From positions 434,001-498,000 of the forward strand of contig NZ_JAAOIZ010000003.1 in NCBI RefSeq assembly GCF_013184525.1: DNA of 64,000 bases. The letters run 5' to 3'. The first letter of the stretch is position 1; each line of letters opens with the position of its first letter. The notes beneath the pieces were generated by a model that saw only the letters and a list, made by a program, of their open reading frames with translations, made no database searches and was not told the origin of the DNA. A program made the translations under genes and the position numbers. This document shows, piece by piece, positions 17,532-25,086 of this stretch. This DNA is from Chryseobacterium sp. LAM-KRS1 (GTDB lineage Bacteria; Bacteroidota; Bacteroidia; Flavobacteriales; Weeksellaceae).

Positions 17532-18179
17532 TTAAAATCGGAATGTAGCGGCAGCACTCAGAGAAAGTCTTGTTAATCCTTCCTTTTGATCATCCTCCAG
17601 CTTAAAAGATCTTCCGTTAATTGTCATTTTGCTTAATGTACCGGCTGTAAGACCGATTTTAGGACCAATAAAAAAGTTATTCAAAACAGCATATTGGTAA
17701 GCAAAATTAGCTTCCAATCCCAAATTTGAACCCGTTCCTTTAACGCTACCGGTTTTTGTTGTATAGGTTATAGCTCCCAGTGCAACATCATAATAGAATT
17801 TATGTTTAAACTCATCGTTAAAGTTAGAATACATAAATGCTGGTCCAAAGAAATTGATATTGTCTTTGGTGCTAACATATCCTGAAACAGTTTGCCCATT
17901 ATTATCTCTTACGGTAATTCTTCCATCACTGGATGCGCTGTAATTGGAATATTTTAACCCTAAATGTATATTCCCCTTCACATTATAATAAGCAGAAACA
18001 TCAAAATTCATCCCGCTTTTTAACCCTTTAATGTAGTTTCTTGTATCCCCTGAAATATTCGATGGAGTTTTCGCTACCCTCCATGCATATCCCACGGATG
18101 GAATGATTGAAAATTTTTGTTGTGCCATGGACATAGCAGTAATTGAAAACATCCCTAAAAGTGTAATTTTTTTTATCAT
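17532..18179 (-). CDS. Outer-membrane beta-barrel protein
   Basis: 215 residues from the ATG at 18179. A longer reading to 18224 overlaps the arfB stop region and lacks a signal peptide at its own start. From 18179 a clean signal peptide is seen (MIKKITLLGMFSITAMSMAQQ). The rest alternates polar and hydrophobic residues in beta-strand fashion and ends in Phe (LSLSAAATFRF), the usual C-terminal barrel signal. About eight strands fit the length. No specific function is recognisable. It sits between arfB and the DHS-like gene, 27 bases before the latter. Confidence 0.8.
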   Translation of the reverse strand: MIKKITLLGMFSITAMSMAQQKFSIIPSVGYAWRVAKTPSNISGDTRNYIKGLKSGMNFDVSAYYNVKGNIHLGLKYSNYSASSDGRITVRDNNGQTVSGYVSTKDNINFFGPAFMYSNFNDEFKHKFYYDVALGAITYTTKTGSVKGTGSNLGLEANFAYQYAVLNNFFIGPKIGLTAGTLSKMTINGRSFKLEDDQKEGLTRLSLSAAATFRF

Positions 18180-18226
18180 TTGTTTTAAAATTTCGGCAAA
18201 AATAACATTTTTTCCGAAGTGCACAA

Positions 18227-18619
18227 TCAGAATTTAAAACGTCTGTTTTCCTTTTTGTCTGAGAGTTTCTTTTTATTATCAAGCCTTTTCTGCTTTTGAC
18301 CTTTGGAAGGTTTGGTTGCGAGTCTTTTCTTAGGAATTATTAAAGCTTTATTTACAATTTCTATGATTTTTTCAACTGCTTTATTTTTATTCATCAATTG
18401 AGTTCTACTCTCAGAAACCGTCAAAAACATTAAGCCTTCTGCATTGATTCTGTTTTTTAATTTATGTTGAATTAAAACTTTTTCATCTTCAGTAAAAAAC
18501 TCAGATCCGTTTACATTCCAAAGGACGGTGACAGATGTTTCCACCTTGTTTACATTCTGACCTCCCGCTCCACTGCTCCTGGAAGTTCTATAGCTAAGTT
18601 CTTTTGAAAAATCTTTCAT
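18227..18619 (-). CDS. arfB: Alternative ribosome-rescue factor, peptidyl-tRNA hydrolase ArfB
   Basis: 130 residues. It carries the class-I release-factor GGQ loop (Gly19-Gly20-Gln21 in SSGAGGQNVNKVE) that hydrolyses peptidyl-tRNA, and a long basic C-terminal tail (about 97-130, rich in Lys and Arg, ending NRRFKF) that enters the empty mRNA channel of stalled ribosomes. There is no codon-recognition domain, which separates it from RF1/RF2. It rescues non-stop ribosomes. It lies 31 bases after menE on the same strand. Confidence 0.93.
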   Translation of the reverse strand: MKDFSKELSYRTSRSSGAGGQNVNKVETSVTVLWNVNGSEFFTEDEKVLIQHKLKNRINAEGLMFLTVSESRTQLMNKNKAVEKIIEIVNKALIIPKKRLATKPSKGQKQKRLDNKKKLSDKKENRRFKF

Positions 18620-18650
18620 GGTTTTGAAACAAGGGTTACAGATAAAAATT

Positions 18651-19658
18651 TCACGACAGCATTTTTATTAATTCTAGCCGGTTCACCTTACCATTCGGAG
18701 TCCTCGGTACTTCGTCCACAAAAATAATTTCTTTAGGTTTATGAAAGTTTTTTTCAAATGGTATTTGTGAAATCCTTTCAATCAATTTTTCCGAACGTTG
18801 CCCTTCGATAACCAATACTAATCTCTGGCCTAAAATTTCATCTTTTAATCCTAAAAATACAACTTCATTTGCAATTTCTTTTTTGATCAATCCTTCCAAT
18901 TCTTCAGGAAAAATTTTAGCCCCTCCGGAATTAATTACATTATCAATACGTCCTAAAAATCTGAACTGATTATAATTTTTAATTTCAACTAAGTCATTAG
19001 TTTGCAGGACCTCACTGTTGACATCCGGAGCAAATATCCGGAGACATCCCCGATCATCTTTAGAGATTTCAACATGTTCAAAAGCGGTAAAGTAATCTTC
19101 AGCCTTTGGCGACAGTTGCTTTAAGGCAATATGGGATAAAGTTTCTGACATTCCATAGGTTTCAAATATGTTTGTATTGAGGTGTGATATCCTTTTTTTC
19201 AGGCTCTCTGAAACGGATGCTCCACCAATGATCAGGTTCTTTATAAGGTGAAGTTTATCCAGAGAGTTTTCCACCTGTAGAGGAGTCATTGCACAAAAAT
19301 CTATTTCTGCAGTAATTTCTTCAAGTGGCTGTAAAGATGGTTCTCCCACAAGTAGCTTCATCTTTCTCTCAAAGGAGCGAACTACCATCATCTTACCTGA
19401 GATATATTCTACAGGTAAACAGAGCAAAGCTGTATATCCTTCTTTTAACTGTAAAAAGTTACACGTCATCACTGCAGAATTCATCATTTTCCTTTTTTCA
19501 ATTTCAAAAACTTTAGGCGCTCCTGTTGATCCTGAAGTTTGGACATCAACTGTTTCCGAACCGGAAGTCCATTTTTCCAAAAAAAGAATGACTTTTTTTT
19601 CGAATTCCGTATGTGGATATAAGTTATTAATTTTGAGATTATTGAAATCTATCACCAT
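18651..19658 (-). CDS. menE: o-Succinylbenzoate-CoA ligase-like AMP-binding enzyme
   Basis: 335 residues of the adenylate-forming family. The ATP loop is TSGSTGAPKVFEIEK, the A5 motif is TYGMSETLSHIA, A8 is GRIDNVINSGGAKIFPEELE and the A10 lysine is in TPNGKVNR. It is shorter than the roughly 480 residues of classical MenE because much of the N-terminal region is missing, a form usual in Bacteroidota. It should activate o-succinylbenzoate in menaquinone synthesis. No other men gene is in the window, so the substrate rests on family resemblance. First gene of the menE-arfB-OMP-DHS-like run. Confidence 0.85.
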   Translation of the reverse strand: MVIDFNNLKINNLYPHTEFEKKVILFLEKWTSGSETVDVQTSGSTGAPKVFEIEKRKMMNSAVMTCNFLQLKEGYTALLCLPVEYISGKMMVVRSFERKMKLLVGEPSLQPLEEITAEIDFCAMTPLQVENSLDKLHLIKNLIIGGASVSESLKKRISHLNTNIFETYGMSETLSHIALKQLSPKAEDYFTAFEHVEISKDDRGCLRIFAPDVNSEVLQTNDLVEIKNYNQFRFLGRIDNVINSGGAKIFPEELEGLIKKEIANEVVFLGLKDEILGQRLVLVIEGQRSEKLIERISQIPFEKNFHKPKEIIFVDEVPRTPNGKVNRLELIKMLS

Positions 19659-19710
19659 GTTTTCCGCAAATAAAATGTGATGTAAATGTAAAAAAAAGTT
19701 TAAAAAGTTC

Positions 19711-19740
19711 TTGTATGTAGAGAAAAAAGCTTTAAATTTG
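19711..19740 (+). promoter_or_regulatory. Promoter of the first tRNA-Gln
   Basis: -33 TTG (19711-19713), 19 bases, then -7 TAAATTTG (19733-19740). The tRNA starts 19 bases later. A strong Bacteroidota promoter. Confidence 0.8.
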
Positions 19741-19758
19741 CACCACTAAAAACAACAC

Positions 19759-19829
19759 AGACCCATGGTGTAGCGGTAACACTACTGATTTTGGTTCAGT
19801 CATCTGGGGTTCGAATCCCTGTGGGTCTA
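19759..19829 (+). tRNA. tRNA-Gln (anticodon TTG), copy 1
   Basis: 71 bases without encoded CCA. Acceptor arms AGACCCA (19759-19765) and TGGGTCT (19822-19828) plus discriminator A. Anticodon stem ACTGA/TCAGT with loop TTTTGGT gives anticodon TTG for glutamine (CAA, and CAG by wobble). TTCGAAT T-loop. Own promoter and terminator. Confidence 0.95.
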
Positions 19830-19830
19830 C

Positions 19831-19859
19831 AACCACTCTTTCTTAAGAGTGGTTTTTTT
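19831..19859 (+). terminator. Terminator of tRNA-Gln copy 1
   Basis: AACCACTCTT (19831-19840) pairs with AAGAGTGGTT (19845-19854), 4-base loop, then a T run; starts two bases after the tRNA. Confidence 0.85.
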
Positions 19860-19951
19860 ATTATATATGTTTAAAATCCCATTAATAAAATACTAGTACA
19901 CAACTACTTATTATTTCAGGATGTATTAAAATGATTTTTTTATGCCAGATT

Positions 19952-19982
19952 TTTGTGTATCAAGAAAAAATTTATAAATTTG
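19952..19982 (+). promoter_or_regulatory. Promoter of the second tRNA-Gln
   Basis: -33 TTTG (19952-19955), 19 bases, -7 TAAATTTG (19975-19982), the same spacing and leader (GCACCAC...AACACAGACCC) as copy 1. Confidence 0.85.
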
Positions 19983-20000
19983 CACCACAAAAAATAACAC

Positions 20001-20071
20001 AGACCCATGGTGTAGCGGTAACACTACTGATTTTGGTTCAGTCATCTGGGGTTCGAATCCCTGTGGGTCTA
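20001..20071 (+). tRNA. tRNA-Gln (anticodon TTG), copy 2
   Basis: Identical over all 71 bases to copy 1, 242 bases further on. Same cloverleaf and anticodon TTG. It has its own promoter, leader and terminator, so the whole transcription unit was duplicated and then kept separate. Confidence 0.95.
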
Positions 20072-20072
20072 C

Positions 20073-20105
20073 AAGCCACTCATTTTAAGAGTGGCTTTTG
20101 TTTTT
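20073..20105 (+). terminator. Terminator of tRNA-Gln copy 2
   Basis: AAGCCACTC (20073-20081) pairs with GAGTGGCTT (20089-20097), 7-base loop, then T-rich tail. A diverged version of the copy 1 terminator. Confidence 0.8.
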
Positions 20106-20220
20106 CTATTATTGATCAAAATTTTTGGATAACAAACGTAACATATCCATCAAACAGCCATACTCTTAGCTAAATTTTAATTTACCACCTCATATTGTCT
20201 GAAAAGCACAAAGAGACGTT

Positions 20221-20261
20221 AAATAAATACCCCTGATCTAATGGATCAGGGGTATTTATTT
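20221..20261 (-). terminator. Perfect 18-bp hairpin terminator of the agmatine deiminase gene
   Basis: AAATAAATACCCCTGATC (20221-20238) pairs with its full reverse complement at 20244-20261 around a 5-base loop, immediately past the stop at 20275. It may also serve the plus strand. Confidence 0.9.
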
Positions 20262-20274
20262 AATATTATTATCA

Positions 20275-21381
20275 TTATTTAGCCAATTCTCCGGCAGGTT
20301 GTTGTTGGGTTACACAATGTACCATCCCACCATTTTCATATAGGTTTCTAACATCAATTCCAATCACTTTTCTAGTAGGATACTGATCCTGAATAATTTT
20401 GTTTGCTACTTTATCATTGGGGTCACCATAATTTGGAACGAGAACAATTTTATTGGCCACGTAATAGTTTACATACGAGCCCTTTTCATCCAGTTGTTTA
20501 CCATAAGCTGTTTTCACCTTGTTTTTTGTAGCAGGCACATAAACTTTTTTATATTCTTTTCCCTTCACGTTTGTGGCAGTATACAATGTATTGATATCTT
20601 TATCCGACAGCCCCATTTCTGCAAGATCCTCGTCATCCATCGTAATCATGGTATCCTTGTCTATAAACTTCATAAATCCATCAATGTGCATATCGGTAAC
20701 ATCCAGTCCTGTAACGCCATCCAACCAAATCACCTTTGATACTCCATAATATGTTTTAAACATTTCCTCAGCCTCCTGCTGTGTTATCCCTTTTGTCCTT
20801 ACCGAACCTTTTTTCTGGCTGATCACAGAACTTTTACATGCCATTAAAACCCCATTTCCATCAGTTTCTATTGCACCTCCCTCATTTACCATTTCTTCAT
20901 TCAGATCTATAACCTTTGCTCCGATGTCTTTTCCGATACGTTGTGGAATTTCATCACAATTTTCAAAATCAAACTTTTCTCCCCAACCATTAAATCCCCA
21001 ATCTTCGATCAGGAGGTGTCCTTTATTATCTTTCACGAAAATAGGCCCATTATCCCTGATCCATACATCATCTGTAGGATAGATCTTAAAATCAATATTT
21101 TTCATCGGTATGGCATTTCCCTCTAACATGTGTAAAATCCTTTTCTTCTCTACCTCATCATAAGCAATAATATGGACCTTCTCATTAACCTGTAAAGCTT
21201 TGGTCATATCAATCCATGTCTGCTCGACCCTTTCCCTGTAAACCTTACCATGCTGGTGATGATGTGGCCATTGTAGCCATGTTCCTTCGTGAAGGGATGA
21301 CTCTTCCGGGAAATAATACGTTTGTGACATACAAAACACTGAGTTTAATGTTAAAAAAAATGCAAAAAATTTATTATTCAT
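20275..21381 (-). CDS. Secreted agmatine deiminase / peptidyl-arginine deiminase family protein
   Basis: 368 residues of the guanidino-group-modifying fold. Core motifs: WIRDNGPIFV, NEGGAIETDGNG, DMHIDGFMKF (His/Asp pair) and the catalytic Cys356 in GGMVHCVTQQQPAG. The pattern is closest to agmatine deiminase, which makes N-carbamoylputrescine and ammonia. Unlike cytoplasmic AguA it starts with a signal peptide (hydrophobic 6-19, ending SVFCMSQ), so the enzyme should act in the periplasm or outside. It follows a small barrel-protein gene by 4 bases in one operon, and an AraC-type regulator gene lies just upstream. No carbamoylputrescine hydrolase is present. Confidence 0.85.
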   Translation of the reverse strand: MNNKFFAFFLTLNSVFCMSQTYYFPEESSLHEGTWLQWPHHHQHGKVYRERVEQTWIDMTKALQVNEKVHIIAYDEVEKKRILHMLEGNAIPMKNIDFKIYPTDDVWIRDNGPIFVKDNKGHLLIEDWGFNGWGEKFDFENCDEIPQRIGKDIGAKVIDLNEEMVNEGGAIETDGNGVLMACKSSVISQKKGSVRTKGITQQEAEEMFKTYYGVSKVIWLDGVTGLDVTDMHIDGFMKFIDKDTMITMDDEDLAEMGLSDKDINTLYTATNVKGKEYKKVYVPATKNKVKTAYGKQLDEKGSYVNYYVANKIVLVPNYGDPNDKVANKIIQDQYPTRKVIGIDVRNLYENGGMVHCVTQQQPAGELAK

Positions 21382-21385
21382 ATTA

Positions 21386-22003
21386 TTAAAATTTCTTTCC
21401 TATAAATATTCCAAAGTCAATTGTGGTTTCAAAATTATTTCCGGTCTGAGAAACGGTACTTCCGATTCCGAACTGCATCTTCTTTTGGGTTTCTATTCCC
21501 AATCTGATGACCTGATTACTCATCTGATGTTGCTTAAAGCTAAAATCAGAATCTATAATCAACATACTATACAGGTTAAACCGCTCATTAATCCTGGGTG
21601 TATATTCCATTAATGTATAAAGCCCGAATCCCATTTCTTTCCCATCGAAAGAATAAGTGAGCGCAGGATACAAATTAATTCCAAAATCTCCTTTCTCTTT
21701 AATAAAGGCAAATCCGAGCGAAGGCATTACATCTTCAGCAGATACGTGAACTCCCCCTGAAATTCCCCAGTTTCTTCCTATATAATAATTAAGATTCTGA
21801 TATAACTCTGCATTCCATTTCTTTGACTCATATTCGTAGGAAACTGTTCCTGAAGCGAAATAATTCCATTTTGTCTTAAAATCCTTATCAAAAATCCCTA
21901 AAACTTCTGTTTCCTTGATCCCTGCATAGCCTTGTACTGAAATTTGAGCTGTCGCTCCATATGAAAACAGAAAAGCTACGGGAAATACTATTTTTTTCAT
22001 CAT
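21386..22003 (-). CDS. Predicted beta-barrel envelope protein, unknown function
   Basis: 205 residues. Signal peptide (KKIVFPVAFLFSYGATAQI), then alternating beta-strand pattern ending in ...FGIFIGKKF. It looks like a small outer-membrane barrel; I do not recognise the family. It is the first gene of a two-gene transcript with the secreted deiminase (4-base gap), so it could help its localisation or product passage, which is inference. The start is doubled (two ATG codons in tandem at 22003 and 22000). A -7 element lies at 22057-22064. Confidence 0.7.
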   Translation of the reverse strand: MMKKIVFPVAFLFSYGATAQISVQGYAGIKETEVLGIFDKDFKTKWNYFASGTVSYEYESKKWNAELYQNLNYYIGRNWGISGGVHVSAEDVMPSLGFAFIKEKGDFGINLYPALTYSFDGKEMGFGLYTLMEYTPRINERFNLYSMLIIDSDFSFKQHQMSNQVIRLGIETQKKMQFGIGSTVSQTGNNFETTIDFGIFIGKKF

Positions 22004-22056
22004 TATTGTTTTCTAAAGTCTTTACTTATATAAATCATCTTTGTTATTGATGACTG

Positions 22057-22064
22057 CAAAATTA
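22057..22064 (-). promoter_or_regulatory. -7 promoter element of the barrel-deiminase operon
   Basis: TAATTTTG on the minus strand matches TAnnTTTG, 54 bases before the start at 22003. Confidence 0.45.
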
Positions 22065-22077
22065 TATCGTCAAAAAA

Positions 22078-22101
22078 CAAAAAATTGTCCTAAAAGGACA
22101 A
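22078..22101 (-). terminator. Terminator of the AraC-type regulator gene
   Basis: TTGTCCT (22085-22091) pairs with AGGACAA (22095-22101), 3-base loop, followed on the minus strand by a T-rich tail. It lies just past the stop at 22104. Confidence 0.75.
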
Positions 22102-22103
22102 CC

Positions 22104-22907
22104 TCATGAATACAACGGAAAATAAATGTGTGTAATAATTTCTCCTGTTGGGGACTGTGTATATTCTTCTATAACATCGGAATTATCCAGCATAAACAAA
22201 GACTCCGTCAGCCAAAATCTATAAAAAATCCTGTACGTTTCCAGAATACTATCAAAGCTTCCGTAATGGGTAAATTTGATATACTTGCCTCCAAAAATTT
22301 CTTTCTTTTGAAATCCCGATATCCCGGAAGAAACATGTTTTATACCTGCTCCGTATCTGCAGTGAGGCACGCTCGTAATAAGGGGCTGATCCCGAATAAT
22401 CCCATAGGCAGAACCAGAAATTTCATTTTCATTCTCAATACTTTCCCACAGATCATTAATTTCCTGATTATTATAATCTTCAGCTTTAATAAACCTACAG
22501 TATATAGAAACCGGATCTTTATATTTTATTTCATGTGGCAGATTTCCTTGGGTATTATCAATAAACTGACTAAAAATTTCCTGTTTACTCTTCCTTGCTA
22601 CTGCCGGTGAAATATGATATTGTTGTTTAAAAGCTTTAGAAAAGGATTGAATATTAAAATAACCAATTTGCCAGGCAATATCAGAAATTGTATCGGTTGT
22701 ATATATTAGCTTTTTATAAGCATTCTCAAGGCGGAGCCGTTTTTGAAATCCGGAAATGGTTTCATTAAAAATCCTAAAAAAGATCCTTTGGAAATTCCTA
22801 TAGGAATAATGAGACATGCTCTCTATTTCATAAGCCGTGATCTCTCTGTCAAAGTTTTCCTCAATGAGGTCCACAATCTTTTGTATTTCACCAAAATGAA
22901 TCTGCAT
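22104..22907 (-). CDS. AraC-family regulator with GyrI-like ligand domain
   Basis: 267 residues. The AraC/XylS DNA-binding domain is at the N-terminus (about 2-105, two HTH units; the second with ISDIAWQIGYFNIQSFSKAF is diagnostic). The C-terminal part (about 120-267) has the pattern of GyrI-like/multidrug-binding effector domains (GGKYIKFTHYGSFDSILETY; ends ITHIYFPL). Such fusions (Rob/MarA-like, BltR-like) respond to small hydrophobic ligands. It lies upstream of the barrel-deiminase operon but has its own terminator. Whether it controls that operon or the permease on the other side is open. Confidence 0.88.
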   Translation of the reverse strand: MQIHFGEIQKIVDLIEENFDREITAYEIESMSHYSYRNFQRIFFRIFNETISGFQKRLRLENAYKKLIYTTDTISDIAWQIGYFNIQSFSKAFKQQYHISPAVARKSKQEIFSQFIDNTQGNLPHEIKYKDPVSIYCRFIKAEDYNNQEINDLWESIENENEISGSAYGIIRDQPLITSVPHCRYGAGIKHVSSGISGFQKKEIFGGKYIKFTHYGSFDSILETYRIFYRFWLTESLFMLDNSDVIEEYTQSPTGEIITHIYFPLYS

Positions 22908-23006
22908 GAATGTACTTTATAATTCACATGGGTTTTTCAATTTATACAAAATGCCAGCCACATATGAATTAATAACCCTATGAATTTACTAAAAAACACC
23001 TTCACA

Positions 23007-23038
23007 AAAAAAGGACAGATAAATATCCATCCTTTTTT
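23007..23038 (-). terminator. Terminator of the permease gene
   Basis: AAAAAAGGA (23007-23015) pairs with TCCTTTTTT (23030-23038), with a T run on the minus strand; 21 bases past the stop at 23059. Confidence 0.7.
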
Positions 23039-23058
23039 ATATTATTTCTGTAAAAAAG

Positions 23059-24486
23059 CTAGCTGTTTTTGGGCTTGTACAATTTAAACAGTATGAATAG
23101 GAAAACCAACCACACCGGGATCAGGATAACCTGGATCTCCATTCCTGTAATGCTCATTAAAACTAAAATAGCCAACAGGAAAAAGATGCATATGTAATTC
23201 GATACAGGATAAAATATAGAAGGAAATTTGGTTTTTGTTCCTGATTTATTTTTCTCAGTTCTGAATTTTAAATGGGTATAACATATCATGAGCCAGTTGA
23301 TGATAAGAGTGGAAACTACTAAGGCCATCAGATATTCAAATGCTTTTTCCGGAACCAGCTTGTTGATGATAATACAGATACCAGCAAAACATGAGGAAAC
23401 AAGGATTGCATTGGTAGGCACGCTATTCTTATTTAATTTTGTAAGAAATTTGGGTGCATTTCCTTGTTGTGCTAATCCAAAAAGCATTCTGCTGTTACTG
23501 TAAACACTGCTGTTATAAACTGATAAAGCTGCGGTTAAAACAATCAGATTAAGAATATTTGCTATGAGAACATTAAAGTGTATTACTTTTCCAAAGATGG
23601 TAAATTCAAATCCATTCAGATTTTGGAAAACCATGACAAACGGACTTGTTCCTTCTGTAATTTCTCTCCATGGACTTAGTGAAAAGAGAATAACCAATGC
23701 CCCCACATAGAAAATTAAAATTCTGTAAATAACCTGATTGGTAGCTTTAGGAATCGTTTTTTCCGGACTTTTAGCTTCTGCAGCAGTAATTCCAATTAAT
23801 TCCAACCCTCCAAAGGAAAACATGATCATGGCCATTGCCGCAAAAAGTCCGGAATATCCATTTTCTGTTTTATTAAAAAAACCTTTCGGAAAAAATCCTC
23901 CGTCATTCCACAGATTTGAAATACTTGCCTTATCCCCTCCGGTACCACTAATCAATAAGTAAATACCAAAAACAATCATTCCTATAATTGCAACTACCTT
24001 TATAATAGAAAACCAGAATTCAGTTTCTCCGTACACTTTTACAGAGGCAAGGTTTAACGCATTAATGACGATAAAAAAGAACAAACTGGAAACCCAGAGC
24101 GGAATTTCAGGCCACCAAAAATGGATATAATGTCCGATGGCTGTAAGTTCTGCCATACTCACCAGAATATAGAGAATCCAATAGTTCCAGCCTGAAGCAA
24201 ACCCCGGAAAATTCCCCCAATATTTGTATGCAAAATGACTAAAGCTTCCGGACACAGGTTCCTGAACTACCATTTCACCAAGTTGGCGCATAATAAAAAA
24301 TGCAATGATCCCTGCTAATGCATACCCTAAGATAACAGATGGGCCGGCTAAAACAGCTGCAGGGCCAATACCGAGAAAGAGACCGGTACCTATAGCTCCA
24401 CCGAGAGCAATTAATTGAATATGTCTGTTGGTTAATCCCCTAACCAGATTCCCATCATTAGGTCCGGTTTTTTGTTCGTTGTTCAT
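23059..24486 (-). CDS. Amino acid permease (APC superfamily, AAT type)
   Basis: 475 residues, about 12 transmembrane helices. The N-terminal signature LTNRHIQLIALGGAIGTGLF and the unwound TM1 motif GGAIGTGLFLG are typical of the proton-coupled amino acid transporter family (relatives of AnsP, CycA, ProY, GabP). Other family segments are MVVQEPVSGSFSHFAYKYWG and FSFGGLELIGITAAEA in TM6. It imports an amino acid across the inner membrane; which one cannot be told. Single gene, own terminator. Confidence 0.92.
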   Translation of the reverse strand: MNNEQKTGPNDGNLVRGLTNRHIQLIALGGAIGTGLFLGIGPAAVLAGPSVILGYALAGIIAFFIMRQLGEMVVQEPVSGSFSHFAYKYWGNFPGFASGWNYWILYILVSMAELTAIGHYIHFWWPEIPLWVSSLFFFIVINALNLASVKVYGETEFWFSIIKVVAIIGMIVFGIYLLISGTGGDKASISNLWNDGGFFPKGFFNKTENGYSGLFAAMAMIMFSFGGLELIGITAAEAKSPEKTIPKATNQVIYRILIFYVGALVILFSLSPWREITEGTSPFVMVFQNLNGFEFTIFGKVIHFNVLIANILNLIVLTAALSVYNSSVYSNSRMLFGLAQQGNAPKFLTKLNKNSVPTNAILVSSCFAGICIIINKLVPEKAFEYLMALVVSTLIINWLMICYTHLKFRTEKNKSGTKTKFPSIFYPVSNYICIFFLLAILVLMSITGMEIQVILIPVWLVFLFILFKLYKPKNS

Positions 24487-24600
24487 ACAATGAATTAAGC
24501 CCTAAATATATAAAACTTTAAGAAATTTGCTTCTATAAAGCAGCATGAACATTCAAATCATTCAGTTTTAAAGAATTAAAAAGTAAAATACTCTGTTTTC

Positions 24601-24894
24601 TTACAGATATTCTTCCGGAACCGAAATATTATTCTTTTTCATATATTCCAAAAGAGACTGGTATTTGTCTTCATAATCATCCATTCCGCATTTATGTGAA
24701 ATGCTGCAGATATCCGAAGGCTTAATTTCCAGAATCTGCGAGATTTTATTTAAGATATCCAGATTGATCTTCACTTTAGAATTCTCAATATCCGAATAAG
24801 CCTTTTGTGAAATCCCCATTTCAAAAGCCATATACTCCTGTGTCAAATCTTTAGTTCGTCTGATTTTCCTGATGTTCTGACCGCATACTTTCAT
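24601..24894 (-). CDS. XRE-family regulator, short
   Basis: 97 residues. HTH_3 domain at about 5-62 (IRKIRRTKDLTQEYMAFEMG, recognition helix ISQKAYSDIENSKV). The tail carries two cysteines (CSISHKCG, residues 63-69) and a short acidic C-terminus ending VPEEYL. The cysteine pair could bind metal or sense redox state, but that is a guess. It is divergent from ccoNO, with 192 bases between the starts, so it is a candidate regulator of the oxidase genes. No operator was identified. Confidence 0.85.
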   Translation of the reverse strand: MKVCGQNIRKIRRTKDLTQEYMAFEMGISQKAYSDIENSKVKINLDILNKISQILEIKPSDICSISHKCGMDDYEDKYQSLLEYMKKNNISVPEEYL

Positions 24895-25086
24895 TGTATT
24901 TGTTTTAGTAGTTTTTGGTATAGTTTAGAAGGATATCTACTAGCCTCTAACAAAGTTAATAAATACCTTTGGCAAAACATTATACACGTTACATGATATT
25001 TATTTCTTAATGGAATTTAGCTTCACAATTAAAAGCTGATCACTTATTAATGATAAATATTTTTCTCTACAACAACTATTGGAATT

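Noticed and set aside
19931..20173. 80-residue plus-strand ORF across tRNA-Gln copy 2
   Set aside because: It runs through a tRNA gene and its terminator, so it is a chance open frame.
22128..22610. 160-residue plus-strand ORF opposite the AraC-type regulator
   Set aside because: Antisense to a well-supported gene; no promoter, and cysteine/phenylalanine-rich content expected of a shadow.
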